Assembly: GCA_951813615.1 (NCBI GenBank)
Contig: OX638377.1
Span: forward strand, 5,181,739 to 5,245,738
Origin: an uncultured Latescibacterota bacterium
Lineage (GTDB): Bacteria > Latescibacterota > UBA2968 > UBA8231
DNA length: 64,000 bases
Reading direction: 5' to 3'
Positions within the stretch are counted from its first letter, which is position 1. Every line of letters starts with the position of its first letter. The position numbers were made by a program, and so were the translations under genes. The notes below the pieces were generated by a model, which saw only the letters and a list, made by a program, of their open reading frames with translations, did no database searches and had not been told where the DNA came from. Below, one piece after another: positions 51,769 to 60,353 of this stretch.

Positions 51769-53028
51769 ATGGCACCCTTTCAACGCCCTCAAGTCGCCAC
51801 GCTCTACCGCCGACTCACCGAGCCGCCCCGGCAGCTCATCGCCCTGTTCGGGCCGCGCCAAACCGGCAAGACCACGATTGTACGCCAAGCACTGCGGCAG
51901 ATCGACCTCGAAAGTCGCTACTTGGCTGTTGATGAACCCGACTCTACCGAATTTCGCGTCCCGTCCGCTGCGACGGAGGCAACCTTCCTTGCGCCGCAGG
52001 TGCGAGATGCGGAATGGCTGGTGCGCCACTGGGAAGAAGCCCGGCGCGAGGCGGAACAATTGGGGGGATTCGTGCTGGTGTTCGACGAGATTCAGAAGGT
52101 TCCCCAGTGGTCGGAGACCATCAAGGGATTGTGGGATGCCGACCGCGCCAGAGGTTGTCCCTTGCATGTGGTCATCCTCGGCTCGGCCCCACTGCTCATG
52201 CAGTCGGGATTGAGCGAGAGCCTCGCCGGCCGCTTTGAGCCTATCCGCGTTACTCACTGGTCATTCGCGGAAATGGCCGAGGCGTTCGGCTTCGATCTGC
52301 TGACATACATCTATTTCGGCGGCTATCCGGGCGCTGCTTCCTTAGTTCGAGAGCCGGATCGGTGGCACGACTATATCCTTGGCGCACTCGTCGAGCCGAA
52401 CATAGAGCGAGACCTCCTCGCCATGACTCGGGTGGACAAGCCGGCGTTGCTGAAGCGGCTCTTCGAACTGGGTGCCGACTGTTCCGGGCAGATCCTGTCC
52501 TACAACAAGATGCTGGGGCAGCTCCAAGACGCCGGAAACACGACTACCCTAGCGCGCTATCTCGATTTGCTCGCGAGTGCCGGCCTGCTCGCCGGTCTTC
52601 AGCAATACAGAGGCGGTCCTGCTTCTCGGCGTGCTTCCAGTCCCAAACTCAATGTGCTCAACACCGCCCTGATGACCGCCGGTTCGGGGTATTCCTTCGC
52701 TGAGGCGCAGGCGGACCGCAGCTTCTGGGGGCGCATCGTCGAGAGTGCGGTCGGCGCGCACTTATTCAATACCGCCAATACCGCGGCATCCGACATCCGT
52801 CTTCACTACTGGCGGGACGGGGCGCACGAGGTTGACTTTGTCCTGCAACGGGGTGCTCGAATTGTCGCCATCGAAGTAAAGAGCGGCGCGATCAGGATGC
52901 CTTTGAGAGGAATGGACGAGTTTAAGCGGTGCTTCAGTCCCCGCCATTCACTGCTCGTTGGTGAAGACGGAATACCATTCAATGAGTTTCTCTCGGTGCC
53001 CGCCCATTACTGGTTCGAGGAAGTATGA
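51769..53028 (+). CDS. AAA-family ATPase with DUF4143 nuclease-like C-terminus
   Basis: A 419-residue AAA_14/DUF4143 protein. The Walker A is GPRQTGKTT (28-36), and Walker B lies in FVLVFDEIQKVPQW. The C-terminal domain has the PD-(D/E)XK-like arrangement D-13-ExK: GAHEVDFVLQRGARIVAIEVKSG with Asp356, Glu369 and Lys371. Such proteins are widespread and poorly characterised. The stop codon overlaps the next gene (ATGA at 53025-53028), which means translational coupling to the 1363-residue NTPase. That is unusual, because DUF4143 genes are generally solitary. No Shine-Dalgarno; the start region holds an inverted repeat. Confidence 0.88.
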   Translation: MAPFQRPQVATLYRRLTEPPRQLIALFGPRQTGKTTIVRQALRQIDLESRYLAVDEPDSTEFRVPSAATEATFLAPQVRDAEWLVRHWEEARREAEQLGGFVLVFDEIQKVPQWSETIKGLWDADRARGCPLHVVILGSAPLLMQSGLSESLAGRFEPIRVTHWSFAEMAEAFGFDLLTYIYFGGYPGAASLVREPDRWHDYILGALVEPNIERDLLAMTRVDKPALLKRLFELGADCSGQILSYNKMLGQLQDAGNTTTLARYLDLLASAGLLAGLQQYRGGPASRRASSPKLNVLNTALMTAGSGYSFAEAQADRSFWGRIVESAVGAHLFNTANTAASDIRLHYWRDGAHEVDFVLQRGARIVAIEVKSGAIRMPLRGMDEFKRCFSPRHSLLVGEDGIPFNEFLSVPAHYWFEEV

Positions 53029-56000
53029 ACATGATCGTTCCCCGGACCTGCACCGAAATCTCAGCAGAGAATGCGAATCAGCATCTGGAAAAGGAGCCTC
53101 GGTCTCTCGAAGAGTTCCAAGATGTGTCGGCCTATGTGTTGCTCGGTGATCCTGGTGCAGGCAAGACTACTGCGTTCAAAACCGAGTGCAAAAAGCTTAG
53201 GGAGAAAGCCTGCCTGATTACAGCCCGCGACTTTTTGACTTTCAACCCCCAGAGCCATCCCGAATGGCGCGACAAGACGCTCTTTATCGACGGATTGGAT
53301 GAAATCCGCGTCGGCGCGAACGACGCTCGCACACCCTTTGACCAGATCCGTGGGCGTCTCGACGAGTTGGGGAAGCCGCGCTTTCGCCTCTCGTGTCGGG
53401 AGGCGGACTGGCTAGGGGCAAACGATCAGAAGCACTTGGAATCCGTCTCGCCAGACTCCAAGGTGACGGTTCTACGGCTCAATCCCCTGACGGATTCGGA
53501 TATTGCCGTAATTCTAGAAGCACGGTCGGACATCGGAGATGCTCAGGAATTCATCACATTGGCCCAAGAGCAGAGAGTTGAAGGACTGCTCACGAACCCA
53601 CAGACCCTTGAAATGTTGGCCGATGTCGTTGGCGACGACTGGCCGAAAAGTCGCAAAGAAACCTTCGAAATGGCTTGCAGCCAAATGATTCGTGAGCACA
53701 ACGAGGAACGTAAAGCGGCACAAGCGTCAAATAGTCTCCCTGCACCTGATCAGCTTCTCGACGCCGCCGGGCGGCTTTGTGCCGTTCAAGTGATTTCGGG
53801 TGCGGCCGGATATACGTTGCACGGCCAAGCGGACGAAGAGTATCCCGCTCTGGACCAATACGACTACGATCACCGCGAAATGTTGCGGCCTGCGCTCGAC
53901 ACAAAGCTATTCAAGGGCGTGTCCGATAACGATTACCGCTTCACCCCGGTTCATCGCCACATCGCCGAATTCCTCGGCGCTCGGCACCTCGCCAGAGTCA
54001 TCAAAAGCGGGCTCCCCGCTCAGCGCGTAACCGCCCTAATTGCGGGAGAGGACGGTACCGTGGTTACGGAGATGAGAGGCTTGTCGGCTTGGCTCGCGGC
54101 CCATAGCAAAGACGCCCGGGCGGACCTCATCGAACGCGATCCCATCGGCGTCGGGCTATACGGCGACATCCGCGAGTTTTCTACCGACGAGAAACACGCG
54201 CTGCTGGAATCTCTGGACCGTGAAGCGTCCCGGCTCGATTCCGCGTGGAGGATGACTGCGGCTTTTGGTGCGCTTGCCACGCCCACTATGGAACCCGTAC
54301 TCAGGGCGATTCTGACTGATCCCAGTCGGGAAAAAGAACATCAGTTGTTTACCGATTTCGTACTGCGCGTTCTGAGGGAAGGTGAACGCCTGCCGAGGCT
54401 TTCCGAAATCCTGTTCGAAATCGTCCGCGACGATAAGCGGTGTCAGGACGTCAATTATGCCGCCCTTAACGCCTTCATCCACAACTGCCCGGACAGTCCC
54501 CTAAAAACGGGCAAGCTCAAAGAACTGCTGGCAGATATTCATACTGGAAGCCTTCCCGATACTGACAACCAGCTTCTCGGAACCTTGCTGACCCAACTCT
54601 ACCCCCGCTATCTGCCGCCATCGAAGGTTTGGGACTACTTTACCGCTCAAGGAGACCCCAATCTTACCGGAAGGTACACTCTATTCTGGGAGATTGACCT
54701 TCTCGACAATTCCTCAGACAAGCAAGTGGCCGAACTCCTCGATCATCTGCACGAACGCCTTCCCGACTTGCAGCCTGTTCTGGATGTTCGGTATTTGAAC
54801 GACGATCTTCCTCTCAGACTCCTAGCTCGCGGCCTGAAAGCGCATGGAGAGAAACTAGACACGGAACGCCTGTGCGACTGGCTCGATGTGGGTTTCTCAG
54901 AAAGTCAGGACGGATTCTGGGACAGTGATGAAGAAGGCATCAGTGAGATACGCTCTTGGCTGGAGCAGCGTCCTGAGGTCCAGAAGGCAGTCTTCATGGA
55001 GAGATTGGCTGGGTGTCACGAATCCGACGAATTCAGAGAGCACGCATCCAATTTCCAAAAGTGCCTATACGGTGCTAGCCCGCCATCTGACTTCGGTCTC
55101 TGGTGCCTGAATCAGGCCATCGCCATGGCAGACACCAAACCGCGAGTTGCCGAATACCTACTTGAGTGGGCTGTTAGGACGCATACCGATCAAAGCGGTA
55201 ACAAGGGCCTGTCGCTCAAAGTCCTGCGCGAACACACGCAGGGAAACGAGACGTTGAAGGCGTACTTGGATCGACTGCTTGCTCCTCCATCCATCCCGCC
55301 CATCCCACCAGAGTTACTGGAAACTCGCCAGAGATATACCGAAGAGCGAAAGCAGCAAGAGGAACAATGGCTTGAATATGTCCGCTCCAATGAGGCTGCA
55401 CTGCGTGAGAACCGAGCCGCACCCTACTTACTTCACCAGATGGCCGATAGATATTTTGGGAACTTCTTACGTTTCGGCGGCAATTCCGGACTGAAGGCCA
55501 TAGAGGAGAAACTCCGAGGCAACCGTGGTTTGATCGACGCTACGCTTAAGGGCCTTCGGGGCGTGATTGATCGGGAAGACGTTCCAAACGTCAAGGAGAT
55601 TCTCAGCCTTAGAGAAAAAAGCCACATGCACTATCTCAATTTGCCGTTCCTAGCGGGCTTGGCGGAACTTGAAAGGACAGCGGAAGAAGATCCCTCCCGA
55701 TGGGACGATAGCCGGATTCGTAAGGCTATTGCGTTCTATTACTGTACGCCCCATGCCGATTATCAACCCAAATGGTATCAACGACTGCTTGTGTCGCGTC
55801 CCGAGATCGTCGCCGAGGTGCAGGTGCAATCCGCCGTTTCTGAATTCCGCAGTGGTCGTGAGCATATATATAAGCTATGGGAACTCGCACACGACCCAAA
55901 CCACTCACAAGTCGCCAAATACGCAAGCCTGCCCCTACTACACACCTTTCCGACTCGCTGCAAGCTAAATCAGATTGAAAATCTAAATCATTTGCTATGG

Positions 56001-57116
56001 GCTGCACTGCAATATGCCGATAGATCATCGCTTCAGGAACTGATTAAAAAGAAGCTATCCCGAAAGAGCATGAATGACGCCCAGCGCGTGTACTGGTTGG
56101 CAGCGGGCATCATCGTTTCGCCGGGGACGTACAATGATCTCCTGAGAGATTCCGTACGGGGTCGAGAAGGCCGAATCCTGCACCTCGCGGCATTCTTTTG
56201 CCCTCAAACTTCCGCATCCTTCTTATCATTTGGTGAGTCGAGGATTGCGTATGAGTTGGGGATTCCGGGATTGGAACTCCTCATACACCTCGTCGGAAGC
56301 TACGTCGGACCCGATAAGTGGAAGGAGGGAGGACTGGTTACGCCTGCACAGCAAGCCTCTCGCCTCGTCAACGGCCAGATACAACGTCTCGCCGCTTCTC
56401 CCACCAAGGACGCGAGTGACGCCTTGGATCACCTTCTTGCCGATCCAGCGCTCTCTCGCTGGCGCGACGTACTCTCCCAAGCGCAAGATGTCCAACGGGT
56501 AACTTGGCGCGACGCCAGTTATCGTCATCCCACTATCGAGCAGGTCTGCCAGATGTTGAATGGCGGTCCGCCCGCCAACGCTGCCGACCTCGCAGCCCTC
56601 GTGATGGATCGGTTGGACGAGATCGCTCGCAAGATTCGTGGCGGTTCCACTTCCGATTGGCGTCAGTATTGGAATGTCGATCAATACAATCGACCAACAT
56701 GTGAAAAGCCAGAGGACGCCTGCCGCGATAATCTGTTATCGGATTTACAAAATAGGTTGGAACAATTAGCTATCGATGCCCAACCCGAGGGACGGTACTC
56801 TAACGACAAACGTTCGGACATTCGAGTTTATTACGGAGGCCCCAACGTGCCGGTGGAGATCAAGAAGAACTCGCATCAAAAGCTCTGGAGCTCACTGCGA
56901 GACCAGCTAATCGCTAAGTACACGAGTACGCCGGGGACAGACGGCTACGGCATCTACTTAGTATTCTGGTTCGGCAAAGACCGCACGCAGCCACCACCCT
57001 CCGGCACCCGCCCCGCTACTGCCAAAGAGCTGAAAGAGCGACTAGAAGCGACCCTATCGCCCGTCGAAGCGCGCAAAATCTCAGTCTGCGTGATCGACGT
57101 AAGCCGACCAGACTAA
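53025..57116 (+). CDS. NACHT/STAND-type NTPase with C-terminal PD-(D/E)XK-like domain
   Basis: 1363 residues. The NTPase is at the very N-terminus: Walker A LLGDPGAGKTT (GDPGAGKTT at 41-49) and the NACHT-type Walker B TLFIDGLDEIRV (DGLDE 89-93), then RFRLSCREADW and TNPQTLEMLADV, as in NACHT proteins. From about 280 to 1200 it is a long helical array, probably HEAT/ARM-like repeats, with no clear effector. The last ~130 residues contain RSDIRVYY...VPVEIKKNSH with Asp1265, Glu1278 and Lys1280, the pattern of a PD-(D/E)XK nuclease. Prokaryotic NACHT proteins are known to sense phage and trigger toxic effectors. A defence role here is inferred from architecture and from coupling to a second ATPase. 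Confidence 0.8.
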   Translation: MNMIVPRTCTEISAENANQHLEKEPRSLEEFQDVSAYVLLGDPGAGKTTAFKTECKKLREKACLITARDFLTFNPQSHPEWRDKTLFIDGLDEIRVGANDARTPFDQIRGRLDELGKPRFRLSCREADWLGANDQKHLESVSPDSKVTVLRLNPLTDSDIAVILEARSDIGDAQEFITLAQEQRVEGLLTNPQTLEMLADVVGDDWPKSRKETFEMACSQMIREHNEERKAAQASNSLPAPDQLLDAAGRLCAVQVISGAAGYTLHGQADEEYPALDQYDYDHREMLRPALDTKLFKGVSDNDYRFTPVHRHIAEFLGARHLARVIKSGLPAQRVTALIAGEDGTVVTEMRGLSAWLAAHSKDARADLIERDPIGVGLYGDIREFSTDEKHALLESLDREASRLDSAWRMTAAFGALATPTMEPVLRAILTDPSREKEHQLFTDFVLRVLREGERLPRLSEILFEIVRDDKRCQDVNYAALNAFIHNCPDSPLKTGKLKELLADIHTGSLPDTDNQLLGTLLTQLYPRYLPPSKVWDYFTAQGDPNLTGRYTLFWEIDLLDNSSDKQVAELLDHLHERLPDLQPVLDVRYLNDDLPLRLLARGLKAHGEKLDTERLCDWLDVGFSESQDGFWDSDEEGISEIRSWLEQRPEVQKAVFMERLAGCHESDEFREHASNFQKCLYGASPPSDFGLWCLNQAIAMADTKPRVAEYLLEWAVRTHTDQSGNKGLSLKVLREHTQGNETLKAYLDRLLAPPSIPPIPPELLETRQRYTEERKQQEEQWLEYVRSNEAALRENRAAPYLLHQMADRYFGNFLRFGGNSGLKAIEEKLRGNRGLIDATLKGLRGVIDREDVPNVKEILSLREKSHMHYLNLPFLAGLAELERTAEEDPSRWDDSRIRKAIAFYYCTPHADYQPKWYQRLLVSRPEIVAEVQVQSAVSEFRSGREHIYKLWELAHDPNHSQVAKYASLPLLHTFPTRCKLNQIENLNHLLWAALQYADRSSLQELIKKKLSRKSMNDAQRVYWLAAGIIVSPGTYNDLLRDSVRGREGRILHLAAFFCPQTSASFLSFGESRIAYELGIPGLELLIHLVGSYVGPDKWKEGGLVTPAQQASRLVNGQIQRLAASPTKDASDALDHLLADPALSRWRDVLSQAQDVQRVTWRDASYRHPTIEQVCQMLNGGPPANAADLAALVMDRLDEIARKIRGGSTSDWRQYWNVDQYNRPTCEKPEDACRDNLLSDLQNRLEQLAIDAQPEGRYSNDKRSDIRVYYGGPNVPVEIKKNSHQKLWSSLRDQLIAKYTSTPGTDGYGIYLVFWFGKDRTQPPPSGTRPATAKELKERLEATLSPVEARKISVCVIDVSRPD

Positions 57117-57128
57117 TCGCAACAATCG

Positions 57129-57536
57129 CTATCCGGCGTCTTCAATCGGCTGGTGGAAGTAGTAGCAAAGTCCGTCGGGAGCGATTACGAAGAAAACTTG
57201 GAATCTCTTTCCATCGCGCTCGTCCACGCGCCAATTGCCTGTCTCGACGCCATTCGCCTCTATCTCGTCGCGGGCCTTGTGGATGTCGCTCACCAAAATA
57301 GCCGCGCCCTCTTGGCTGGCGTCGCCGCCGTTGATAGCAAACCCGACCTGCACCCCGTCGCGTTCGAGAATGACCGTCGGCACGGGGTCGTCGCGCCTTT
57401 CGACCTCCACAAGTCCAAAGGTCGCGCCGTACCATTTCGCGGTTTGGTCAAGATCTTCCACCGGCAAGGCGAGGACATCCTCGGCATACGGAAAAGCGGC
57501 TTCGTATAGTTTCTCTGTCACGTCTTGTTCCTCCAA
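57129..57536 (-). CDS. VOC-family (glyoxalase/bleomycin resistance-like) protein
   Basis: A 135-residue single-domain VOC protein. The two beta-alpha-beta-beta-beta modules are visible: VLALPVEDLDQTAKWYGATFGLVEVERR, VILERDGVQVGFAIN, then AAILVSDIHKARDEIEANGVETGNWRVDERDGKRFQVFFVIAPDGLCYYFHQP. The metal ligands are not all in classical positions. The function could be binding or modifying a small molecule; not assignable. It is convergent with the NTPase gene, with 12 bases between stops. Confidence 0.85.
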   Translation of the reverse strand: MEEQDVTEKLYEAAFPYAEDVLALPVEDLDQTAKWYGATFGLVEVERRDDPVPTVILERDGVQVGFAINGGDASQEGAAILVSDIHKARDEIEANGVETGNWRVDERDGKRFQVFFVIAPDGLCYYFHQPIEDAG

Positions 57537-57547
57537 TCTAATGAAAA

Positions 57548-57587
57548 ACTGATGTTACGCAGACGGTAACGGCTGCGTAACATCAGT
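57548..57587. repeat. 40-bp perfect palindrome (minimal transposon-end pair)
   Basis: ACTGATGTTACGCAG (57548-57562) pairs perfectly with CTGCGTAACATCAGT (57573-57587) around a 10-base spacer. The arm sequence recurs next to the transposase remnant at 25898. It may be a MITE reduced to its two ends, and it would also form a strong hairpin between two genes. Confidence 0.7.
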
Positions 57588-58123
57588 CAATAATACTCGT
57601 ATTGTTCAGGCGCTTTTCCCTTCTGTCCTACGACCTTCGGCTTGCGGGGTCGTGCCCCGCTTTTGCGAATCGCTTCCACCGCGACCTGAAAAAGCCATTG
57701 GTCCCCATAGTCGAACAGGTAGAGCATGCGCTGTCCCTCCGACAGACCTAATTCCCCGATCCGCAGCTCGTCCACATGAGGGCCTTCCTCGTCATGTGGC
57801 GACGTGAACTTGTCGTCGGACCAGAGTTCGCCGTCCATAAAGAAGGCGTAGAGATGGTCGTCGTCGAAACCGTAGGCATCCTGGATGGCATGGTGCAGAT
57901 CCTCCAGCGTATACCCACCCGCCGTCTCAATCCGCCGCCAGAGATTTTTCTTTAAGGCAACGTTGAAACAGTAAATACCGTCCTCAAACTCAATGCGCTT
58001 CCGTGGCAAACCGCGCTCGAGTTCTTCCACCAGTGGCTCAAAAGGCTGGTAAAACGGCTCGTCGGCCTGTCCTCCATATATTTCGGGAGATTTTTTCTTC
58101 AATCTCGTTTTCGCCTCCGTCAC
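57587..58123 (-). CDS. pRiA4b ORF-3-like domain protein (C-terminal half of an interrupted gene)
   Basis: 178 residues from an apparent GTG start. The domain is recognisable: IYCFNVALKKNLWRRIETAGGYTLEDLHHAIQDAYGFDDDHLYAFFMDGELW, followed by RIGELGLSEGQRMLYLFDYGDQWLFQVAVEAI. This is the plasmid pRiA4b ORF-3 family, of unknown function. The reading frame continues upstream without any shift through a single TAG at 58214-58216 into the next listed ORF. Together the two make a 438-codon reading unit typical of the longer members of this family. The GTG may therefore not be a real start. Confidence 0.8.
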   Translation of the reverse strand: MTEAKTRLKKKSPEIYGGQADEPFYQPFEPLVEELERGLPRKRIEFEDGIYCFNVALKKNLWRRIETAGGYTLEDLHHAIQDAYGFDDDHLYAFFMDGELWSDDKFTSPHDEEGPHVDELRIGELGLSEGQRMLYLFDYGDQWLFQVAVEAIRKSGARPRKPKVVGQKGKAPEQYEYY

Positions 58124-58213
58124 TAACCGGCATATAGCAACGCTCTGCTCGTCAAGTGGATCGCCTGGTTTGGCCTTCCACTCGCCGAACGCTTGCCGCC
58201 GGGTCGGTAGATT

Positions 58214-58903
58214 CTAATGAAGAAAGTCCCGCTCACCGGCCAAGATCGGTGCCAGTGTCGCGCCAAACTCCGTCAGTTCAATCCGTTTAAACCGGATATC
58301 GTGCTTCGACCGTCTCTTGCTCTCGCGATCGAGTTCGACCCGCCAGAACCCGAATGCCGCAAGGTGCAGCACCAAGTATTCTAGGGAAGAGAGGCTCCGA
58401 GCGAATATATCCTTCCACTTCTTTTTCTTTTTTGCTGCTGTAGGCTCGCCCAGCAACTCCATGACCGGAGGCACTTCGTATGGAGGATCGAGACGGACAC
58501 CGTGGCCCGATTGCAGTTTTTTCCAGTCGCAATCCACCCAGAAGGTCTCCAGCAGGAAAAAGTAGCGTTCCGTTAGTTTCAACTCTTCGTACTGCGCGAG
58601 GCGATCCGTAGCTTCGAGTATGAGTTTTCCACCCTTGCCGGGCACCTTGTGAAATAGTTCACCCGCCAGTGCGAGATGGTAGAACAAATGCAATTGGGGA
58701 TAGAGCGTCTGGCGCGTCCGGGTTGTCGTCTCCGGCACGGGCTCGCTCATAGCCTCGTTGAGAGCACAGAGATCCCTGCCGCCGATGAATTCCCGAGCCG
58801 TGGCCAGGATCACTGGGTGATGTGTCAAGTAAGCAGTGAACTCAGAAAAATCCTTTAGTAATGCAGTCGGCTCTGTTTCGCTGATCTGGATGGTTGCCGT
58901 CAT
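58214..58903 (-). CDS. N-terminal half of the interrupted pRiA4b ORF-3 family gene
   Basis: 229 residues ending at an amber codon (58214-58216). HPVILATAREFIGGRDLCALNEAM, LYPQLHLFYHLALAGELFHKV and a winged-helix-like end (IRFKRIELTEFGATLAPILAGERDF) match what I know of the N-terminal region of long pRiA4b ORF-3 proteins. The codons after the stop (NLPTRRQAFGEW) continue the domain in the same frame. Either a nonsense mutation has split the gene or the stop is read through. The N-terminal piece could still fold. Confidence 0.7.
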   Translation of the reverse strand: MTATIQISETEPTALLKDFSEFTAYLTHHPVILATAREFIGGRDLCALNEAMSEPVPETTTRTRQTLYPQLHLFYHLALAGELFHKVPGKGGKLILEATDRLAQYEELKLTERYFFLLETFWVDCDWKKLQSGHGVRLDPPYEVPPVMELLGEPTAAKKKKKWKDIFARSLSSLEYLVLHLAAFGFWRVELDRESKRRSKHDIRFKRIELTEFGATLAPILAGERDFLH

Positions 58904-58979
58904 GGCCTACAATCCCGTCTACTGTTCGGAGCGCTAAATCCTGCTCGCAATGTGCATTATAGCCAATATTTCGCCAGAC

Positions 58980-59364
58980 TCAATTCAACTTACTGCGTCG
59001 TGGATGCATGACGCCCTTGGGTGTAAAGCCGCGTCGGGCGAGAATGTTGTGGATCAGGAAGCGGTGGATCCGACCATTGCCGTCCTCGCAAAACCGTGCA
59101 TCGACAATGCGATTTTGCACCTCGACCAACTGCACTTTGCGACAAAAGTCCTCTTGCTCCGCCAGTTGCAACAGCGCCACGAAGCGCTCGGTTCGGGTTG
59201 AGGAGGGATTGATCTGTTCGATTGCAAACGACGATTTGGTCTCCTTGGTGTACAGGTAGCCAAGAGCGCGCTTGAGCAAGGCCGGATCATAGCGAGACAC
59301 GATGCGCTGACATCGCGCGGGCAAGTCGGCCGTTTGGCTGTTTCAACCATGGAATTCCCCACCA
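58980..59364 (-). pseudogene. Decayed Fic-family gene
   Basis: Pieces of a Fic-domain protein remain: NSQTADLPARCQRIVSRYD, ALGYLYTKETKSSFAIEQINPSSTRTERFVALLQLAE, QNRIVDARF, then directly EDGNGRIHRFLIHNILARRGFTP. The Fic core before DGNGR, including the catalytic HPF, has been deleted, and a TGA interrupts the upstream NSQTAD segment at about 59336. An open frame of 114 codons (58980-59324) remains. It belongs to the accessory stretch after the NTPase operon. Confidence 0.75.
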
Positions 59365-59603
59365 AAATGATTGTTCAATGAGAATTATTGTTACAATATG
59401 GGTTATGTCAAGAAAAATGGTTATGGACAGATCTGTGGGCTATCGTACAATTCGGTTGATATGGATAAAACGAATCGCGGGCTATTCAACCTGCGGCGAG
59501 TGCTGGCTGACGATCGGAAAAACGCTTGACAGAAGCGTGGGAGGTCGAGATTGTTGGCTACCTAATGGCACAGTCATCGTCGGGCCGTGAAAAAAAAAGA
59601 AAA

Positions 59604-60353
59604 ATGACGCAAGAAGAAGTCTGGTACTTCCGCCACAACGGCTTCCACCGAATAGCTCGGCCCCTGCCGAGAAAGTTGGTAGCTCGCCTGAACGCGGTCA
59701 CAGACGAACAAATCGCAACCCTAGCGGAGCCCGTCGAGTGGGAAACCGGTACCACCTCGCGCATGCCCGAGGATGTGCGTCGCCTGTCGAAAATCCTAGC
59801 GCGGGATCCAGTGTATCTCGAAGCAGCGACCCACCCGATCGTACTCAATGCCCTCGCGGGCATACTCGGCGACAACATCGAATTGCTGACCAACAAGCAC
59901 AACCACATCATGGTACGGCCACCCAACTCGGCCCCAGTGCCGTGGCATTCCGGCGAGGAATTGTACGAGCCGACCTTGATCACGGCGCTCATCTATTTAG
60001 AGGAATCGACCATCGACAACGGCTGTGTACACCTCGTCCCGGGCAGTCACTTGCGGCCCTTCGCCAAGCCACGCCGCCCCAGAGGCGACTTCCGGCGCAA
60101 CCCATTATACCAGCGCTCACTGCCCGTGCCCATGCCAGCGGGTGGCGTGCTGCTGTTCAACGACTGCTGCTTCCACGGCTCCGATATCAACCGCAGCAAT
60201 GGCTCGCGGCGCAGCATGACCCTTGGCTACCGCGCGCACGACTCGCACGACGTGTTGAAGGACGATCCAGAGAAGATCCTCGTGCGCGGCGAACGCGCCT
60301 ACACCGGCCATCCCCATCCGTTCCCCAACCCGGAGAAAGGGAAGAACCAGTGA
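59604..60353 (+). CDS. Phytanoyl-CoA dioxygenase-like protein with altered metal motif
   Basis: About 249 residues from the ATG at 59604 (MTQEEVWYFRHNGFHRI, a typical PhyH opening); an in-frame ATG at 59565 would add a lysine-rich leader. NGCVHLVPGSHLRPF and CCFHGSDINRSNGSRRSMTLGYRAHD (distal His and Arg) are intact. The proximal site reads PWHSGEELYEP (His115), so the usual HxD is HSG, with Glu two or three positions later possibly taking over. The stop overlaps the next start (GTGA), so this is the first gene of a coupled five-gene operon. Confidence 0.85.
   Translation: MTQEEVWYFRHNGFHRIARPLPRKLVARLNAVTDEQIATLAEPVEWETGTTSRMPEDVRRLSKILARDPVYLEAATHPIVLNALAGILGDNIELLTNKHNHIMVRPPNSAPVPWHSGEELYEPTLITALIYLEESTIDNGCVHLVPGSHLRPFAKPRRPRGDFRRNPLYQRSLPVPMPAGGVLLFNDCCFHGSDINRSNGSRRSMTLGYRAHDSHDVLKDDPEKILVRGERAYTGHPHPFPNPEKGKNQ

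Noticed and set aside
59738..60349. N-terminal extension of the M19 dipeptidase frame
   Set aside because: It overlaps the PhyH gene out of frame; the GTG at 60350 with stop-start overlap fits better.
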